Numbered from the stretch's first letter, positions 28,032 to 38,767 are shown. The stretch is 64,000 bases of DNA from Bacillus sp. ISL-34 (GCF_018613325.1 NZ_JAGGQJ010000036.1:124001-188000), one strand, 5' to 3'. Numbers and translations are program-made. The notes: a model not told the origin generated them from the sequence alone.

Positions 28032-28679
28032 TCACTTTCCCCGAATCCTTTGAATCGCTGCGTGTCGATCTTCTTGATTATATATTGCCGAGCCGGCCAC
28101 CAGGATTGTCGCCCCTTGTTCAATACATAGTTTAGCCGTTTCTTCATTTACTCCGCCATCAATCTCTATTTCCAGATTTTGATTATACATTTCCGCCATC
28201 GCCTTCACTTCGGCAATTTTGGGAAGAACGGATTTAATGAACTTTTGCCCGCCAAAACCAGGATTGACCGTCATCAACAATACCATGTCAATATCTTCGA
28301 TTATAGGTTGGATCAAGGAAGCTGAAGTGGCTGGATTAAGCACCACGCCTGCCTTTACACCAAAGGATTTGATCAATTGGATCGTCCGATGCAAATGTGT
28401 GCATGCCTCCACATGTACAGTTATATAATCGGCTCCCGCCTTCGCAAAGGCCTCGATATAACGATCGGGTTGTTCGATCATTAAATGAACATCAAGCGGA
28501 AGCTTTGTTATTGGGCGGATAGCATCGACAATTAGTGAGCCTATCGTTATATTCGGCACGAAATGCCCATCCATGACATCCACATGGATTAAATCCGCTC
28601 CTCCCCTTTCGACATCAAGAATTTCTTCTCCCAATTTTGCAAAGTCAGCTGATAAAATGGATGGTGCGATTTTAACCAT
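28032..28679 (-). CDS. rpe: Ribulose-phosphate 3-epimerase
   Basis: Interconverts ribulose 5-phosphate and xylulose 5-phosphate in the pentose phosphate pathway. TIM-barrel motifs: APSILSADFAKLG at the N terminus, HVDVMDGHFVPNITIG near residue 33 with metal/catalytic His and Asp, MTVNPGFGGQKFI near 140 and EIDGGVNEET near 172. 215 residues is normal. It follows rsgA by one base and ends just before a terminator. Confidence 0.97.
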   Translation of the reverse strand: MVKIAPSILSADFAKLGEEILDVERGGADLIHVDVMDGHFVPNITIGSLIVDAIRPITKLPLDVHLMIEQPDRYIEAFAKAGADYITVHVEACTHLHRTIQLIKSFGVKAGVVLNPATSASLIQPIIEDIDMVLLMTVNPGFGGQKFIKSVLPKIAEVKAMAEMYNQNLEIEIDGGVNEETAKLCIEQGATILVAGSAIYNQEDRHAAIQRIRGK

Positions 28680-28680
28680 T

Positions 28681-29562
28681 TTAATACCTCGGCTTTCTAT
28701 CTCTGATTTCTTCTAAGAATTGCATATAATGCTCATATCGATAATGTGGAATTTCCCCGGTATCAACCGCTTCCTTCACTGCACACTTCGGTTCTTTATC
28801 GTGCAGGCAGGCCCGGAATTTACAGTCTTCACCATGCTTATGCATTTCCGGGAAGCAATAGGATAACCGTTCAGCTTCCATTTCCATGAATTCAAGTGAA
28901 CTGAACCCTGGAGTATCCGCGACAAGTCCAGAGCCGATATGAATCAATTCAACGTGGCGGGTGGTATGCTTCCCACGTCCCAGGTGTGAAGAAATATCAT
29001 CCGTCTTTAAAGCCAATTCAGGATTGATTGCATTCAGCAACGACGATTTCCCAACACCGGACTGACCGGCAAATACACTGGTTTTTCCTTCTAAATACGG
29101 CACTAGTTCTTCGATTCCTCCAGCGGTAACTGAAGATGTTTCCAGTACAGTATAGCCAAGTTTCTGATAGTCCTTGATATACTGTGACAATTTCTTTTGG
29201 TTTTCAGCAGTAACCAAGTCCAGTTTCGTCACGACGATAATCGGTTCGATTTCGTTATCTTCGATAAGTACGAGAAATCGATCAAGCAAGGCTGGACTGA
29301 AATCAGGTTCTACTGCCGAAAAGACTAGGATTGCCTGGTCTACATTCGAGATTTGCGGACGTATCAATTCATTCTTTCGCGGTTTTATTTCGGTCACGGT
29401 CCCGTCCGTTTTATTTTCCGCTTCAAAAACAACATAATCACCCACAAGTGGCGTTACTTTATTCTTCCTGAACACTCCCCGTCCGCGGCATTGATAGACC
29501 TCTTCACCATCAAGGACATAATAAAATCCACTTAATGCTTTGATAATTTTTCCTTCGGGCAT
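28681..29562 (-). CDS. rsgA: Ribosome small subunit-dependent GTPase RsgA
   Basis: Assembly GTPase acting on late 30S particles; in Bacillus (CpgA/YloQ) it is phosphorylated by PrkC. An N-terminal OB fold (1-70) precedes the circularly permuted G domain: VVTKLDL (G4) near 118, AGQSGVGKSSLLN (G1) near 165, ADTPGFSSLEF (G3) near 217, then the zinc knuckle DCKFRACLHDKEPKC near 250. Start at ATG 29562 (MPEGKIIKALSG, 293 aa) with AGGAGTG upstream; an in-frame GTG six bases earlier abuts that site. It follows prkC closely. Confidence 0.97.
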   Translation of the reverse strand: MPEGKIIKALSGFYYVLDGEEVYQCRGRGVFRKNKVTPLVGDYVVFEAENKTDGTVTEIKPRKNELIRPQISNVDQAILVFSAVEPDFSPALLDRFLVLIEDNEIEPIIVVTKLDLVTAENQKKLSQYIKDYQKLGYTVLETSSVTAGGIEELVPYLEGKTSVFAGQSGVGKSSLLNAINPELALKTDDISSHLGRGKHTTRHVELIHIGSGLVADTPGFSSLEFMEMEAERLSYCFPEMHKHGEDCKFRACLHDKEPKCAVKEAVDTGEIPHYRYEHYMQFLEEIRDRKPRY

Positions 29563-29586
29563 AACCACACTCCTAATTTATTAAAT

Positions 29587-31620
29587 TTATTCTGGATATG
29601 AGACCGCTTGGTCAATGATGACCTGATTGTCCCGCATGACTTTATATCCGGCTTTCTTATCCGGGGAAACATTTAATACGATCGTTCTCTTGGCATCTTC
29701 CAAGATAAAGAATGTTTCTTTAGGCTCCGTCATGCTATTGTTGATATCCTCGATGAAAATTTGTATTTTTTGCGTTTTGCCCGGCTCAACCGGGTCATAC
29801 TCGATTTTGATTTCTTCCGTTACACTCTTGGGAGGAATCTCTTCTTTCCCTTTTGAAATGACCACTTTCACAGTACTGCCCTTTTCCACCTTCGTAGCAG
29901 GTTCGGGTGACTGGGAAATGACAAGTCCCTCTGCTACTGTATCATCATAGATTTCTTCTTCGACATCGATCTTTATTCCACTTTCATTGGAATAATCATT
30001 AAGGCCAGCTTGATTGAACCCCGTTAAGTTCTTCAAGCTCAGCAGATCTGCTCCTTTACTGACCGTTAGCTCAAGCTCAGTTTCGGATGGTACGACCTCA
30101 GTGGCACCTGAGGGCGATTGATCTATGATCGTGCCGGCAGCACTGTCATCATATTTTTCGGTCACGCTTATGTTTTTGAATCCCATTTTTTCAAGCAGGG
30201 ATTTAACATCAGAGTAGTCTCGACCTTCATAACTGGACAATGAAATCGTCTCTTTGCCAATGCTTTGATAAATATCGATTACTGCACCTTCCTTGACCGT
30301 CTTACCTTCCTTAGGGTTGGTTTTGATCACAAGACCAGCTTCGACCTCTTCATCTTCAATCTCGATCGTGTCTCCAATTTCCAAATCCAATTCAAGCAAT
30401 TCAGTAATGGCATCATCCAATTCTTCCCCTTTAAGGTCCGGGATCGTCACTTCCTTCGAAACAAGGAGGGGAGGTAAAACAGTGACAGATAAAACAGCAA
30501 GCAGGGCGAGAACTAAAAAGGTGGTCACCAAGATTGCAGGCATGTTCTTTCGTTTTTTACCTTTATGTTCCGACTTGCTTTTTTGTTTTTTCTGTTTCTT
30601 TTGTTTCTTCTGTTTCTTTTTCGATTTACTCTCTGCTTCAGAAACACTTTCCTCATCATCCGCATAAACTAAAGTATTTTTTTCAGGACCCCTTATGATT
30701 GTCTCATCGACGCTTGAAAGCTGATCATCCGTTATGACGGGGATGGCTTTTGTTGCATCATGATCTTCGGGAATGGCAAAAGGCAGTTCATTTGAACGCT
30801 CAGGATTAAGCGACGTCCGTATGTCGTCTTCCATCGAGTCCACGCTCTCATAGCGGTGATATGAATCTTTGGCTGTCGCTTTCAAGATAATATTTTCCAC
30901 ACTCTGGGGTATTTCAGAGTTCCAGCGTTTTGGCGAAGGAGTTTCCGATTGTAAATGTTTAAGAGCTATCGACACGGCTGATTCACCCGAAAAAGGCAAT
31001 CTTCCCGTCAACAATTCAAACATGACGATGCCAAGTGAATAAATGTCCGATTTCTTATTGGCCATACCGCCTCTGGCCTGTTCCGGGGATAAATAATGAA
31101 CCGAGCCCAAGACTGCGTTAGTCTGCGTTATGTTAGTTGCACTTAGGGCCAATGCAATGCCGAAGTCCGTAATCTTGACGGTTCCTTCTTTATCAATCAA
31201 AATGTTCTGTGGCTTGATGTCACGATGGATGATCCCATTATGATGGGCATGGGAAATCGCTGCCGTGATTTGCCTCATGATATCCAAGGCTTCATCAACT
31301 GGAATTGGATAATATTTTTGTATGTATTGCTTAAGTGTAAAACCGTCCACGTATTCCATTACAATATAATAGATGGAATCTTCTTCACCAACATCATAAA
31401 TGCTTACGATATTGGGATGGGCCAAACTGGTTGCCGATTGGGCTTCCCGATTGAAGCGCTTGATGAACTCTTCGTCATTATTAAAATCCATGCGAAGGAT
31501 TTTCAATGCAACATCCCTATCTAGGATCATATCCCTTGCAAGGTAAACATTCGCCATACCGCCGCCGCCGACCATCTCGATCAGTTTATAACGGCCGTTG
31601 ATTCTTCTACCAATCAACAT
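29587..31620 (-). CDS. prkC: Serine/threonine kinase PrkC with PASTA domains
   Basis: Membrane Hanks-type kinase that senses muropeptides and controls germination and growth. Kinase domain 1-270: glycine loop VGGGGMANVYLA, Lys40, HRDIKPQN catalytic loop, DFG in ITDFGIALA and an activation loop. A basic linker with repeated KKQ units (about 335-355) leads to one membrane segment (ILVTTFLVLALLAVLSVTVL), then three extracellular PASTA repeats and a terminal domain, 677 residues in all. AGGTGA precedes the ATG. Its phosphatase gene prpC is five bases upstream, and rsgA, a known target in B. subtilis, follows. Confidence 0.97.
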   Translation of the reverse strand: MLIGRRINGRYKLIEMVGGGGMANVYLARDMILDRDVALKILRMDFNNDEEFIKRFNREAQSATSLAHPNIVSIYDVGEEDSIYYIVMEYVDGFTLKQYIQKYYPIPVDEALDIMRQITAAISHAHHNGIIHRDIKPQNILIDKEGTVKITDFGIALALSATNITQTNAVLGSVHYLSPEQARGGMANKKSDIYSLGIVMFELLTGRLPFSGESAVSIALKHLQSETPSPKRWNSEIPQSVENIILKATAKDSYHRYESVDSMEDDIRTSLNPERSNELPFAIPEDHDATKAIPVITDDQLSSVDETIIRGPEKNTLVYADDEESVSEAESKSKKKQKKQKKQKKQKSKSEHKGKKRKNMPAILVTTFLVLALLAVLSVTVLPPLLVSKEVTIPDLKGEELDDAITELLELDLEIGDTIEIEDEEVEAGLVIKTNPKEGKTVKEGAVIDIYQSIGKETISLSSYEGRDYSDVKSLLEKMGFKNISVTEKYDDSAAGTIIDQSPSGATEVVPSETELELTVSKGADLLSLKNLTGFNQAGLNDYSNESGIKIDVEEEIYDDTVAEGLVISQSPEPATKVEKGSTVKVVISKGKEEIPPKSVTEEIKIEYDPVEPGKTQKIQIFIEDINNSMTEPKETFFILEDAKRTIVLNVSPDKKAGYKVMRDNQVIIDQAVSYPE

Positions 31621-31625
31621 TCAAT

Positions 31626-32375
31626 TCACCTGCTTTCACTTTCTTCAGTAAATTGAACAAGCACAAGGGTGATATTATCTTCCCCACCGTAGTGATTGGC
31701 CTTATCTATTAATGAATTTGCCTTTTCTTCAAGTGACTGTCCATTGGTTACCGTTTCTTCCAGTTCCTGTTCACTCACTTTATTCGTCAATCCATCCGAA
31801 CAAAGCAATAGTAAATCATTTTCTTCGAAGATGACCGTCATAATGTCCATTTCCACTTGCATTTCTGTCCCCAAGGCTCGTAATAAAACGTTTTTCCGTG
31901 GATGGTTTTCGGCATCTTCCTTCGAAATCTGCCCGGAACGGACCAATTCATTAACGAGTGAATGGTCTTCCGTGACCTGCTTAAAACCGCTCTCATTATA
32001 CAAATAACATCGGCTGTCCCCGATGTTGGCAATGGTAGCAAACTTGTCTGTGCAAATGGCTGCAACAATGGTGGTCCCCATGCCCTTACATTCCGTATTC
32101 GCTTCTGCATGTTCAAAAAGCAACTGATTGACCGAAAAGATTTGCTGCTTCAGCCAATCCTCGGCATCATTTGCCGTTTCGATTCCGGTGGATACTTCCC
32201 AGCCCTTTTTCAGAAGGTCTATCGTCATTGCACTGGCTACATCCCCGGCACGGTGGCCGCCCATGCCATCTGCAACGATGGCAAGGCGAACGCCTTCCGA
32301 GTTCTTAAAGATTCCGCCATTATCTTCATTATGCTGGCGGACTTTTCCACGGTCTGTCTTAAATATTGCCCTCAT
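31626..32375 (-). CDS. prpC: PP2C-type protein phosphatase PrpC
   Basis: Reverses PrkC phosphorylation. All PPM motifs are visible: RQHNEDNGGIF near residue 13, VADGMGGHRAGDVAS near 35, NIGDSRCYLY near 110, LLLCSDGLTN near 188 and GGEDNITLVLV near 228; the aspartates bind two metal ions. Start at ATG 32375 (MRAIFKTDRGKVRQHNED, 249 aa) with GAGGTGA upstream; the 22-codon longer frame would lie inside rlmN. Placed directly before prkC, the conserved kinase-phosphatase pair. Confidence 0.97.
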   Translation of the reverse strand: MRAIFKTDRGKVRQHNEDNGGIFKNSEGVRLAIVADGMGGHRAGDVASAMTIDLLKKGWEVSTGIETANDAEDWLKQQIFSVNQLLFEHAEANTECKGMGTTIVAAICTDKFATIANIGDSRCYLYNESGFKQVTEDHSLVNELVRSGQISKEDAENHPRKNVLLRALGTEMQVEMDIMTVIFEENDLLLLCSDGLTNKVSEQELEETVTNGQSLEEKANSLIDKANHYGGEDNITLVLVQFTEESESR

Positions 32376-32379
32376 AGGG

Positions 32380-33474
32380 TCACCTCGTCTCTTCTTTACG
32401 CTCCTTGGCCCGAAGCTGGCCGCAGGCTGCATCAATATCACTGCCTTGTTCCCTTCGGATCGTTACATTAATGCCGCGCTTCTTCAATGTTTTTTCAAAC
32501 TCAAAAATTTGGTCCCGAGGTGTTCGTACATAGTTGCGTTCAGGTACATAGTTAACTGGTATTAAGTTAACATGGCATTTTATCCCTTTTATTAAATCTG
32601 CTAATTCTTCTGCGTGCTCCACTGTATCATTTTCGCCACCGAATAGACCATATTCAAAACTTACACGGCGACCTGTTTTTTCTGTATAGTATTTGATGGC
32701 TTCGATCAAGTCTGGAAGTTTGTAGGCCTTATTGATCGGCATCAATTTACTTCTTAATTCGGTATTCGGTGCATGAAGGGAAACAGCAAAGTTTATTTGC
32801 ATGCTTTCTTCGGCAAACTTATAGATTTTAGGAATGATTCCACTTGTGGAAACGGTAATATGACGTGCCCCGATGTTCAAGCCCTTTTCATGGTTTATGT
32901 TCTTCAAGAATGACATCATATTATCGTAGTTATCAAACGGTTCACCGATTCCCATGATTACGACAGAACTAACACGTTCTTCCGATTCGTCAAGTGCTTG
33001 CTGAACTTTAACGACCTGGGCAACAATTTCCCCTGATTCAAGATTCCGCTTTAAACCGCCTAGTGTCGACGCACAGAATGTACAGCCAATTCTACATCCG
33101 ACCTGTGTTGTCACGCAAATGGAGTTTCCGTATTCATGGCGCATCAGCACCGTTTCAATCGAATATCCATCTTGGAGTTCAAATAAAAACTTCATCGTTC
33201 CGTCATTGGACGTTTGCTGAATCAAAGTTTTCAAAGTTGTAAAGGTGAATTGTGATTCCAGCTTATCACGTAATGATTTCGAAAGGTTGGACATATCTTC
33301 AAAACTGGAGACACGCTTTTTATAAAGCCAGTCATATACTTGATCGGCCCGGAATGCCTTCTCTCCATTTTGAACAAGCCATTCTTTAATTTGGTGTAGC
33401 TCCAATGAGTAGATCGATGGTTTTTCTGGTGTCGTGTCTTTTCTTACTCTAGATGATTTAGTGATTTCTGCCAT
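32380..33474 (-). CDS. rlmN: 23S rRNA (adenine2503-C2)/tRNA methyltransferase RlmN
   Basis: Radical SAM enzyme that makes m2A in 23S rRNA and tRNA. The [4Fe-4S] motif [14 protein letters not shown] lies near residue 128, and the resolving cysteine is in [13 protein letters not shown] at the C terminus; the other catalytic cysteine is in the N-terminal half of the barrel. 364 residues is normal. The ATG shares one base with the rsmB stop (TAATG), so the two rRNA-modification genes are probably coupled. Confidence 0.97.
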   Translation of the reverse strand: MAEITKSSRVRKDTTPEKPSIYSLELHQIKEWLVQNGEKAFRADQVYDWLYKKRVSSFEDMSNLSKSLRDKLESQFTFTTLKTLIQQTSNDGTMKFLFELQDGYSIETVLMRHEYGNSICVTTQVGCRIGCTFCASTLGGLKRNLESGEIVAQVVKVQQALDESEERVSSVVIMGIGEPFDNYDNMMSFLKNINHEKGLNIGARHITVSTSGIIPKIYKFAEESMQINFAVSLHAPNTELRSKLMPINKAYKLPDLIEAIKYYTEKTGRRVSFEYGLFGGENDTVEHAEELADLIKGIKCHVNLIPVNYVPERNYVRTPRDQIFEFEKTLKKRGINVTIRREQGSDIDAACGQLRAKERKEETR

Positions 33475-34826
33475 TACAGCACCTTCTTTCTAAAACTCGC
33501 AATAAAGAATCCGTCACTGCTAAAATATTGCGGAAAAACTTGCAGAGTATGACCCTCGATAAATGGCTGAACGCTTTCAGGCATTCTTGTGGACAAGGTT
33601 GCATCGCTTTCAAAATCCGGATGGCTTTCCAAAAATGCTGCAGCGACTTTGTCATTTTCTTCTTTATCCACCGTACAGGTACTATATACTAACCGTCCGC
33701 CTTGCTTAACAAGCGGGGCAGCCGATTCCAATAATTGTTTTTGTATACTTGAGAGTTTCATTATATCATCTTTTGTTTTAGTGTACTTCACATCAGGTTT
33801 CCGGCGCATGACTCCCAACCCGGAACATGGTGCATCGATCAGGACCCTGTCAAAACCTTCCTTATTAAAGTGTTCTTGCACTTTTCTGCTATCAAGGGCC
33901 ATTGTCTTAATATTGTTTCTGAGCTTTAGGCGCTCCGCCTGTTCTTTAATGAGCTTGACCTTATGTTCATGAAGGTCGAGCGCATATACTTGTCCAGTGG
34001 TCAAGCCTTCTGCGATATGTGTCGTTTTCCCTCCAGGTGCAGCACAGCAATCGAGTACGGCATCATTTTCATTCGCACCTAATGCATGGGCAACAAGCAT
34101 TGAACTCTCGTCCTGAATCGATAAATACCCCAATTTATAGCTTTCCGAATGAGCAAGATTCCCTTTATAGCTGACAATTGCTTCGGGAACGACTTCACTT
34201 GCTTCAACATCATATCCTTCTTCCGTTAGTATGCTGATCAGTTCACGGCGTGAAATCTTCTTTAAATTAACCCGGCCCGTCTGTAATGGCGCAGTTAAGT
34301 TGATTTCACACATTTCCCTGGTTTTTTCATAGCCAAATTGCTCTACCCAACGCTCCACAAGCCAAATTGGATGACTTACTTCTATGGAAAGCCGTTCCAG
34401 ATCATCTTTAATTTCATCTAAAGAAGGAACACCATTTCTTTGGATATTGCGAAGCACGCCATTGACCATGGAGGATGTACCCTTATGTCCGCGTTTTTTG
34501 GAAATTTCGACAGCCTCGAAAATGATTGCATGATCAGGCACTTTATCCAAATAGACCATTTGGTAAACGGAAAGTCTAAGTAAATTGATGACCCAGCTTT
34601 GTGTTTTTTTAGGTTGTTTAATATACGGGTTCAAATAATAATCCAAAGTCATCTTCCGCTGTATGGTACCGTAGCTTATTTCTGTAAGCAAACCGCTGTC
34701 CACGGCGGATAACTGGTGCTTTTTAATCAAGTTGTTCAATAATAGGTTACTGTAGGATTGGTTTTTCTCTACAGATTCCAAAATATCGAGAGCGATTTCA
34801 CGTACTCCCTTTTTAGTTTGCTTCAT
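33474..34826 (-). CDS. rsmB: 16S rRNA (cytosine967-C5)-methyltransferase RsmB
   Basis: Methylates C967 of 16S rRNA. The N-terminal NusB-like RNA-binding domain spans about 1-140; the Rossmann methyltransferase domain carries [17 protein letters not shown] near 250, [18 protein letters not shown] near 325 and the nucleophilic cysteine in [11 protein letters not shown] near 385. 450 residues is typical. The start overlaps the fmt end by 14 bases, and the end overlaps rlmN by one. Confidence 0.97.
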   Translation of the reverse strand: MKQTKKGVREIALDILESVEKNQSYSNLLLNNLIKKHQLSAVDSGLLTEISYGTIQRKMTLDYYLNPYIKQPKKTQSWVINLLRLSVYQMVYLDKVPDHAIIFEAVEISKKRGHKGTSSMVNGVLRNIQRNGVPSLDEIKDDLERLSIEVSHPIWLVERWVEQFGYEKTREMCEINLTAPLQTGRVNLKKISRRELISILTEEGYDVEASEVVPEAIVSYKGNLAHSESYKLGYLSIQDESSMLVAHALGANENDAVLDCCAAPGGKTTHIAEGLTTGQVYALDLHEHKVKLIKEQAERLKLRNNIKTMALDSRKVQEHFNKEGFDRVLIDAPCSGLGVMRRKPDVKYTKTKDDIMKLSSIQKQLLESAAPLVKQGGRLVYSTCTVDKEENDKVAAAFLESHPDFESDATLSTRMPESVQPFIEGHTLQVFPQYFSSDGFFIASFRKKVL

Positions 34827-35772
34827 TCTGTTCTCCTAACTTCATGCCTGCTTTAATGAACGATCCGGCTCCGCGCAAGTAATCTTTCGCCGGCATTTTT
34901 TTCTTTCCTGAAGGCTGCAGTTCTGTAACTAGTATTGCCGTCTCATTGCCTGTCGAAACGATGAAACCATCATTTTGTACATCAATGACCGTGCCCGGCG
35001 CAGCCTGATTGCCATCTTCAAGTTTCTTTACCTGCCAAATCTTCAAAATGGACCCGTCTAAGGTTGTATAAGCAACAGGCCAAGGATTCAGGCCGCGTAC
35101 ATGGTTATAGATGTCTTCCCCTGATTTCGACCAGTCGATTCTTTCCTCCGATCGTTTGATGTTAGGCGCAAAAGACGCTCTAGCCTCATCCTGCTTGATC
35201 GGCTGTAACTCCTCATTAATAAGTTTCGGAAGTGTCTCTGCAAGTAAATCCGACCCTATCTTGCTTAATTTATCATGCATTGTTCCGACATTATCCTCTT
35301 CCTCTATGGCAACTTCCGCCTGAGTCAATATATCACCGGCATCCAATTTTTCCGCCATATACATGATGGTTATCCCAGTCTTTTCTTTCCCCTGTAAAAT
35401 GGAATAATGAATGGGCGCCCCTCCACGCAGTTCAGGAAGCAGGGAGGCATGTACATTAATACATCCGTACTTAGGGGCATCCAGCAATTCATTCGGAAGG
35501 ATTTGTCCGAAAGCCGCCGTCACCACCAAGTCAGCATTCAATGCGATGATCTTTTCAAGTTCCTCTTTTTCACGGATTTTTTCGGGCTGATAAACGGGAA
35601 TCCCATGCTTTTCGGCTTCGACCTTAACTGGCGGCGGCGTAAGCACCTTTTTGCGGCCTACTGGACGATCGGGCTGTGTGACAACAGCGATCACATCATA
35701 CCCTTCATCAATGATTCTTTTCAATACCGGCACTGAAAAGTCCGGTGTACCCATAAATATTATTTTTGTCAT
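34813..35772 (-). CDS. fmt: Methionyl-tRNA formyltransferase
   Basis: Formylates initiator Met-tRNA using 10-formyl-THF. N-terminal [11 protein letters not shown], the catalytic region [22 protein letters not shown] near residue 107, [18 protein letters not shown] near 133 and a C-terminal OB-like tRNA domain are present; 319 residues is normal. It overlaps the end of def by four bases (ATGA) and rsmB by 14, matching the widespread def-fmt-rsmB order. Confidence 0.98.
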   Translation of the reverse strand: MTKIIFMGTPDFSVPVLKRIIDEGYDVIAVVTQPDRPVGRKKVLTPPPVKVEAEKHGIPVYQPEKIREKEELEKIIALNADLVVTAAFGQILPNELLDAPKYGCINVHASLLPELRGGAPIHYSILQGKEKTGITIMYMAEKLDAGDILTQAEVAIEEEDNVGTMHDKLSKIGSDLLAETLPKLINEELQPIKQDEARASFAPNIKRSEERIDWSKSGEDIYNHVRGLNPWPVAYTTLDGSILKIWQVKKLEDGNQAAPGTVIDVQNDGFIVSTGNETAILVTELQPSGKKKMPAKDYLRGAGSFIKAGMKLGEQNEAN

Positions 35773-36254
35773 TCTTCTCCATACCTTTCTAACTCTTCTT
35801 CCGAAATATACCGGGAAACCTTACTTGTAAATAAAACTCCTTGCAGATGATCGATTTCGTGCTGAAGGGCCCTTGCGAGGAAATCTTCCGCTTCTATCTC
35901 GAAAAAAGATCCTTTTCGGTCTTGTGCCCGGACTTTGACACGGTATGGACGCGATACTTCACCATATAAACTCGGGAAGCTTAAGCATCCTTCAACACCT
36001 GTCTGTTCGCCTTCGATTTCCAGCACTTCAGGATTAATCAGTTCGATTGCACCTGATCCTTCCTCTATTTCAACGACGGCCACTTGCTTTTTCACGCCAA
36101 CCTGAGGTGCTGCAAGTCCAACGCCATCCGCTTCCACCATCGTTTCATACATGTTATTTAACAGCTTTGCCAACTTTTTATCAAAACTTGTTACTTTATC
36201 GCATTTTTGTTGTAAAATTTTTTCAGGAAACAAGACAATCGGTAAAATAGCCAA
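35769..36254 (-). CDS. def: Peptide deformylase (TTG start)
   Basis: Metalloenzyme that removes the formyl group from nascent proteins. Three motifs are complete: [10 protein letters not shown] near residue 40, EGCLSFPS near 87 (metal-ligand Cys) and QHEIDHLQG near 130 (HEXXH). I place the start at TTG 36254, giving (M)[13 protein letters not shown] and 161 residues, the family length. AGGAGG is 12 bases upstream, rather far, but no other start codon fits; the longer frame from ATG 36338 passes through a terminator hairpin and has no homology. fmt follows with a four-base overlap. Confidence 0.95.
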   Translation of the reverse strand: MAILPIVLFPEKILQQKCDKVTSFDKKLAKLLNNMYETMVEADGVGLAAPQVGVKKQVAVVEIEEGSGAIELINPEVLEIEGEQTGVEGCLSFPSLYGEVSRPYRVKVRAQDRKGSFFEIEAEDFLARALQHEIDHLQGVLFTSKVSRYISEEELERYGEE

Positions 36255-36296
36255 AATTAAAGGTAACCTCCTAGATATGAAAAACAACACTTCATT

Positions 36297-36325
36297 ATAT
36301 AAAAACGCAAGCTGTAACAGCTCGC
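36297..36325 (-). terminator. Terminator between priA and def
   Basis: On the minus strand CGCGAGCTG pairs with CAGCTTGCG (one G-T pair) around a TTA loop and is followed by TTTTTATA. It starts 25 bases after the priA stop and lies 43 bases before def; TATAAT overlaps its T-run and might serve as a -10 for def, but no good -35 is visible. Confidence 0.75.
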
Positions 36326-36349
36326 GGTAATCATCCATCTTTTAAACAA

Positions 36350-38761
36350 TTACATCATGATCTGTGGATTTAAATCTATTGAAATCTGCAGCTGATTCTG
36401 AGCGGTTTCTTTTTGGTAATGCTCCAAAAGTGTGCGTAAATGCTGATTCAGGTCCCGCTCTCGTTTGTATTTTATCAGACATTGATAGCGATATCTATTG
36501 TTGATTCGACTTATGGGCGAAGCAACCGGACCTAGTACGATAGAATCCCGATTCAATCGTGAGCCTAAATAATTGGTGATTTTTTCAGTAACACTCACCG
36601 TCTTCATCAAGTCTTCATGTGAAACGGTTATAAGAACAACATAATAATAGGGAGGGTAATGACTTTGCCTCCTTAGATGCATCTCCCGTTCATAAAAAGC
36701 ATCATAATCCTGAAAGGCAGAAAGCTCGATGCTGTAGTGCTCGGGTGTATAGGTTTGGATGACGACTTCTCCCGGAAGCTGATGACGTCCTGCCCTTCCG
36801 CTGACCTGTGTCAGCAGCTGGAATGTCTTTTCCGAAGAACGGAAATCAGGCAGATGCAGCATCGTATCAGCTGAAAGGACTCCAACAAGGGTGATATTAG
36901 GAAAATCAAGGCCCTTGGCAATCATTTGGGTGCCTAGCAATATATCGGCCTTCCCTTCTCCAAAGGCATTCAGCAACCGCTCATGTGAACCCTTCTTACT
37001 CGTCGTGTCAACATCCATCCGTATGACCCGTGCTTCAGGGAGGATTTTCGCAAGCTCTTCTTCAACCTTTTGAGTGCCTGTACCGAAGAACCTTATATGT
37101 TCACTTTCACATTCAGGGCAAACTGAAGGCATTCCCTCTTCAAATCCGCAATAATGGCATTTCATTATATCATTAAAGCGATGATATGTGAGTGAAATGT
37201 CACAATTAGGGCAGTTGATGACCAATCCGCAGCTTCGGCACATCACAAAGGAAGAATGCCCCCTTTTATTTAGCATCAGAACTGTTTGCTCCCCCTTCTC
37301 AAGCCGGTCTTTCAGCTTGGTAAAGAGCAGCTCCGAAAACATGGAACGATTTCCCGTTCTTAGTTCTTCCCTCATATCTACAATATCCACTGCTGGCAAC
37401 GCATTTTTATTCATCCTCTGGCTAAGTGTCAATAATTTATAGACATTTTTCTTGGCCCGCGCAAATGATTCAAGTGTAGGTGTGGCGCTGCCAAGAATAA
37501 CCGGGCAACTATATGATTTTGCTCTTTCAATGGCAACGTCCCTGGCGTGATACCTTGGCGTTTCTTCTTGCTTATAACTGGATTCATGCTCTTCATCAAT
37601 GATGACCAGCCCCAGGTTTACAAAAGGAGCAAACACGGCGGAACGCGCGCCCACCACCACTTTTACTTCTTTACGGTGAATTTTCCGCCATTCATCATAT
37701 TTTTCACCTACAGATAAACCGCTATGCATGACAGCTACCTGCTCCCCAAACCGTTCCTTAAACCTCTTCACCGTCTGTGGCGTTAAGGAGATTTCAGGTA
37801 CAAGCATGATGGCTTCCTTCCCTTTTTCAATGACAGAGGCAATTGCCTGGAGGTACACTTCCGTCTTCCCGCTGCCGGTTACACCATATAAAAGGAAAAC
37901 ATCATGTTCATCATGATGTATTTTCTCTTGGATAGGCTTCAAGGCAGCTGCTTGTTCAGCTGTAAGTGTAAAGGGAGTGGATTTTTCGAACACACGGTTT
38001 TCATAAGGATCACGGTATATTTCTTGATCCATTTCCGCCAAGGCCCCTTTTGACACTAGGGATTTGACGGTACCGCTTGATGTGTTCATCAATTCAAGCA
38101 ATTCTTTTAACGGAATGGGTTCTTGATGTTCAATAAAGTATTGAAGGAGTTCCTGTTGTTTCTTTGCATGGCTGGACATGGCTGATGCCATTTCTTTCAG
38201 TTCCTTAGGGGAAAGCAAAGATTTAATGACACGGACCGTCTTCTTATTAAGTCGGTTTTTCACATTATATATGAGCTCAAGATTGCCATTTTGCATTTCC
38301 TTTTGGAAGAGGGATGCGTTCTCCCCTTCAATCACGTCTTTCCAAGATATTGAATCATTTTTTCCGAAAAGGTTTTGAATGAATGGAGGCAGCCGATCCT
38401 TTTTATCTTCAACGACTTTGATCACTTTTTCATACTTTGCTTTCATCGCTGCCGGAAGCATGGCCTGTAGCGCTGAAATTTTAAAGCACATCGCCTCTTT
38501 GGTCAACCAGTCACCCAGCTGAAGCAATTCATCATTAAGGATGGGCTCCAAATCCATTGGTTCTTTTATATAGCGTAATTTCGCAAAGTCGCTTTTAGCT
38601 TTAAAGCCTGTGACGAATCCCTGCACCATTCTTGGGCCGAATGGGACGATGACCCGCATTCCGGGCTTGATGACTTGGTTCCACTTTTCAGGTATGCGAT
38701 AGTCGAATTCTCGATCCGTTTGTTTAGCAGGTACATCCACGATGACGGATGCTATATCCAT
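36350..38761 (-). CDS. priA: Primosomal protein N' (replication restart helicase PriA)
   Basis: Helicase that recognises stalled forks and reloads the replisome. An N-terminal 3'-DNA-binding domain (1-110) precedes the helicase core with Walker A GVTGSGKTEVYLQ near 290, DEEH near 385 and the QVSGRAGRH motif near 635. A zinc-binding insert with eight cysteines (CRSCGLVINCPNC ... CHYCGFEEGMPSVCPEC) spans about 510-560. 803 residues agrees with Bacillus PriA. coaBC is six bases upstream. Confidence 0.98.
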   Translation of the reverse strand: MDIASVIVDVPAKQTDREFDYRIPEKWNQVIKPGMRVIVPFGPRMVQGFVTGFKAKSDFAKLRYIKEPMDLEPILNDELLQLGDWLTKEAMCFKISALQAMLPAAMKAKYEKVIKVVEDKKDRLPPFIQNLFGKNDSISWKDVIEGENASLFQKEMQNGNLELIYNVKNRLNKKTVRVIKSLLSPKELKEMASAMSSHAKKQQELLQYFIEHQEPIPLKELLELMNTSSGTVKSLVSKGALAEMDQEIYRDPYENRVFEKSTPFTLTAEQAAALKPIQEKIHHDEHDVFLLYGVTGSGKTEVYLQAIASVIEKGKEAIMLVPEISLTPQTVKRFKERFGEQVAVMHSGLSVGEKYDEWRKIHRKEVKVVVGARSAVFAPFVNLGLVIIDEEHESSYKQEETPRYHARDVAIERAKSYSCPVILGSATPTLESFARAKKNVYKLLTLSQRMNKNALPAVDIVDMREELRTGNRSMFSELLFTKLKDRLEKGEQTVLMLNKRGHSSFVMCRSCGLVINCPNCDISLTYHRFNDIMKCHYCGFEEGMPSVCPECESEHIRFFGTGTQKVEEELAKILPEARVIRMDVDTTSKKGSHERLLNAFGEGKADILLGTQMIAKGLDFPNITLVGVLSADTMLHLPDFRSSEKTFQLLTQVSGRAGRHQLPGEVVIQTYTPEHYSIELSAFQDYDAFYEREMHLRRQSHYPPYYYVVLITVSHEDLMKTVSVTEKITNYLGSRLNRDSIVLGPVASPISRINNRYRYQCLIKYKRERDLNQHLRTLLEHYQKETAQNQLQISIDLNPQIMM

Positions 38762-38767
38762 ATGACA

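Noticed and set aside
36255..36338. In-frame extension of def with a hydrophobic N terminus (AFLYNEVLFFIS)
   Set aside because: It reads through a terminator stem, has no ribosome site, and peptide deformylases of this type begin near the TTG.
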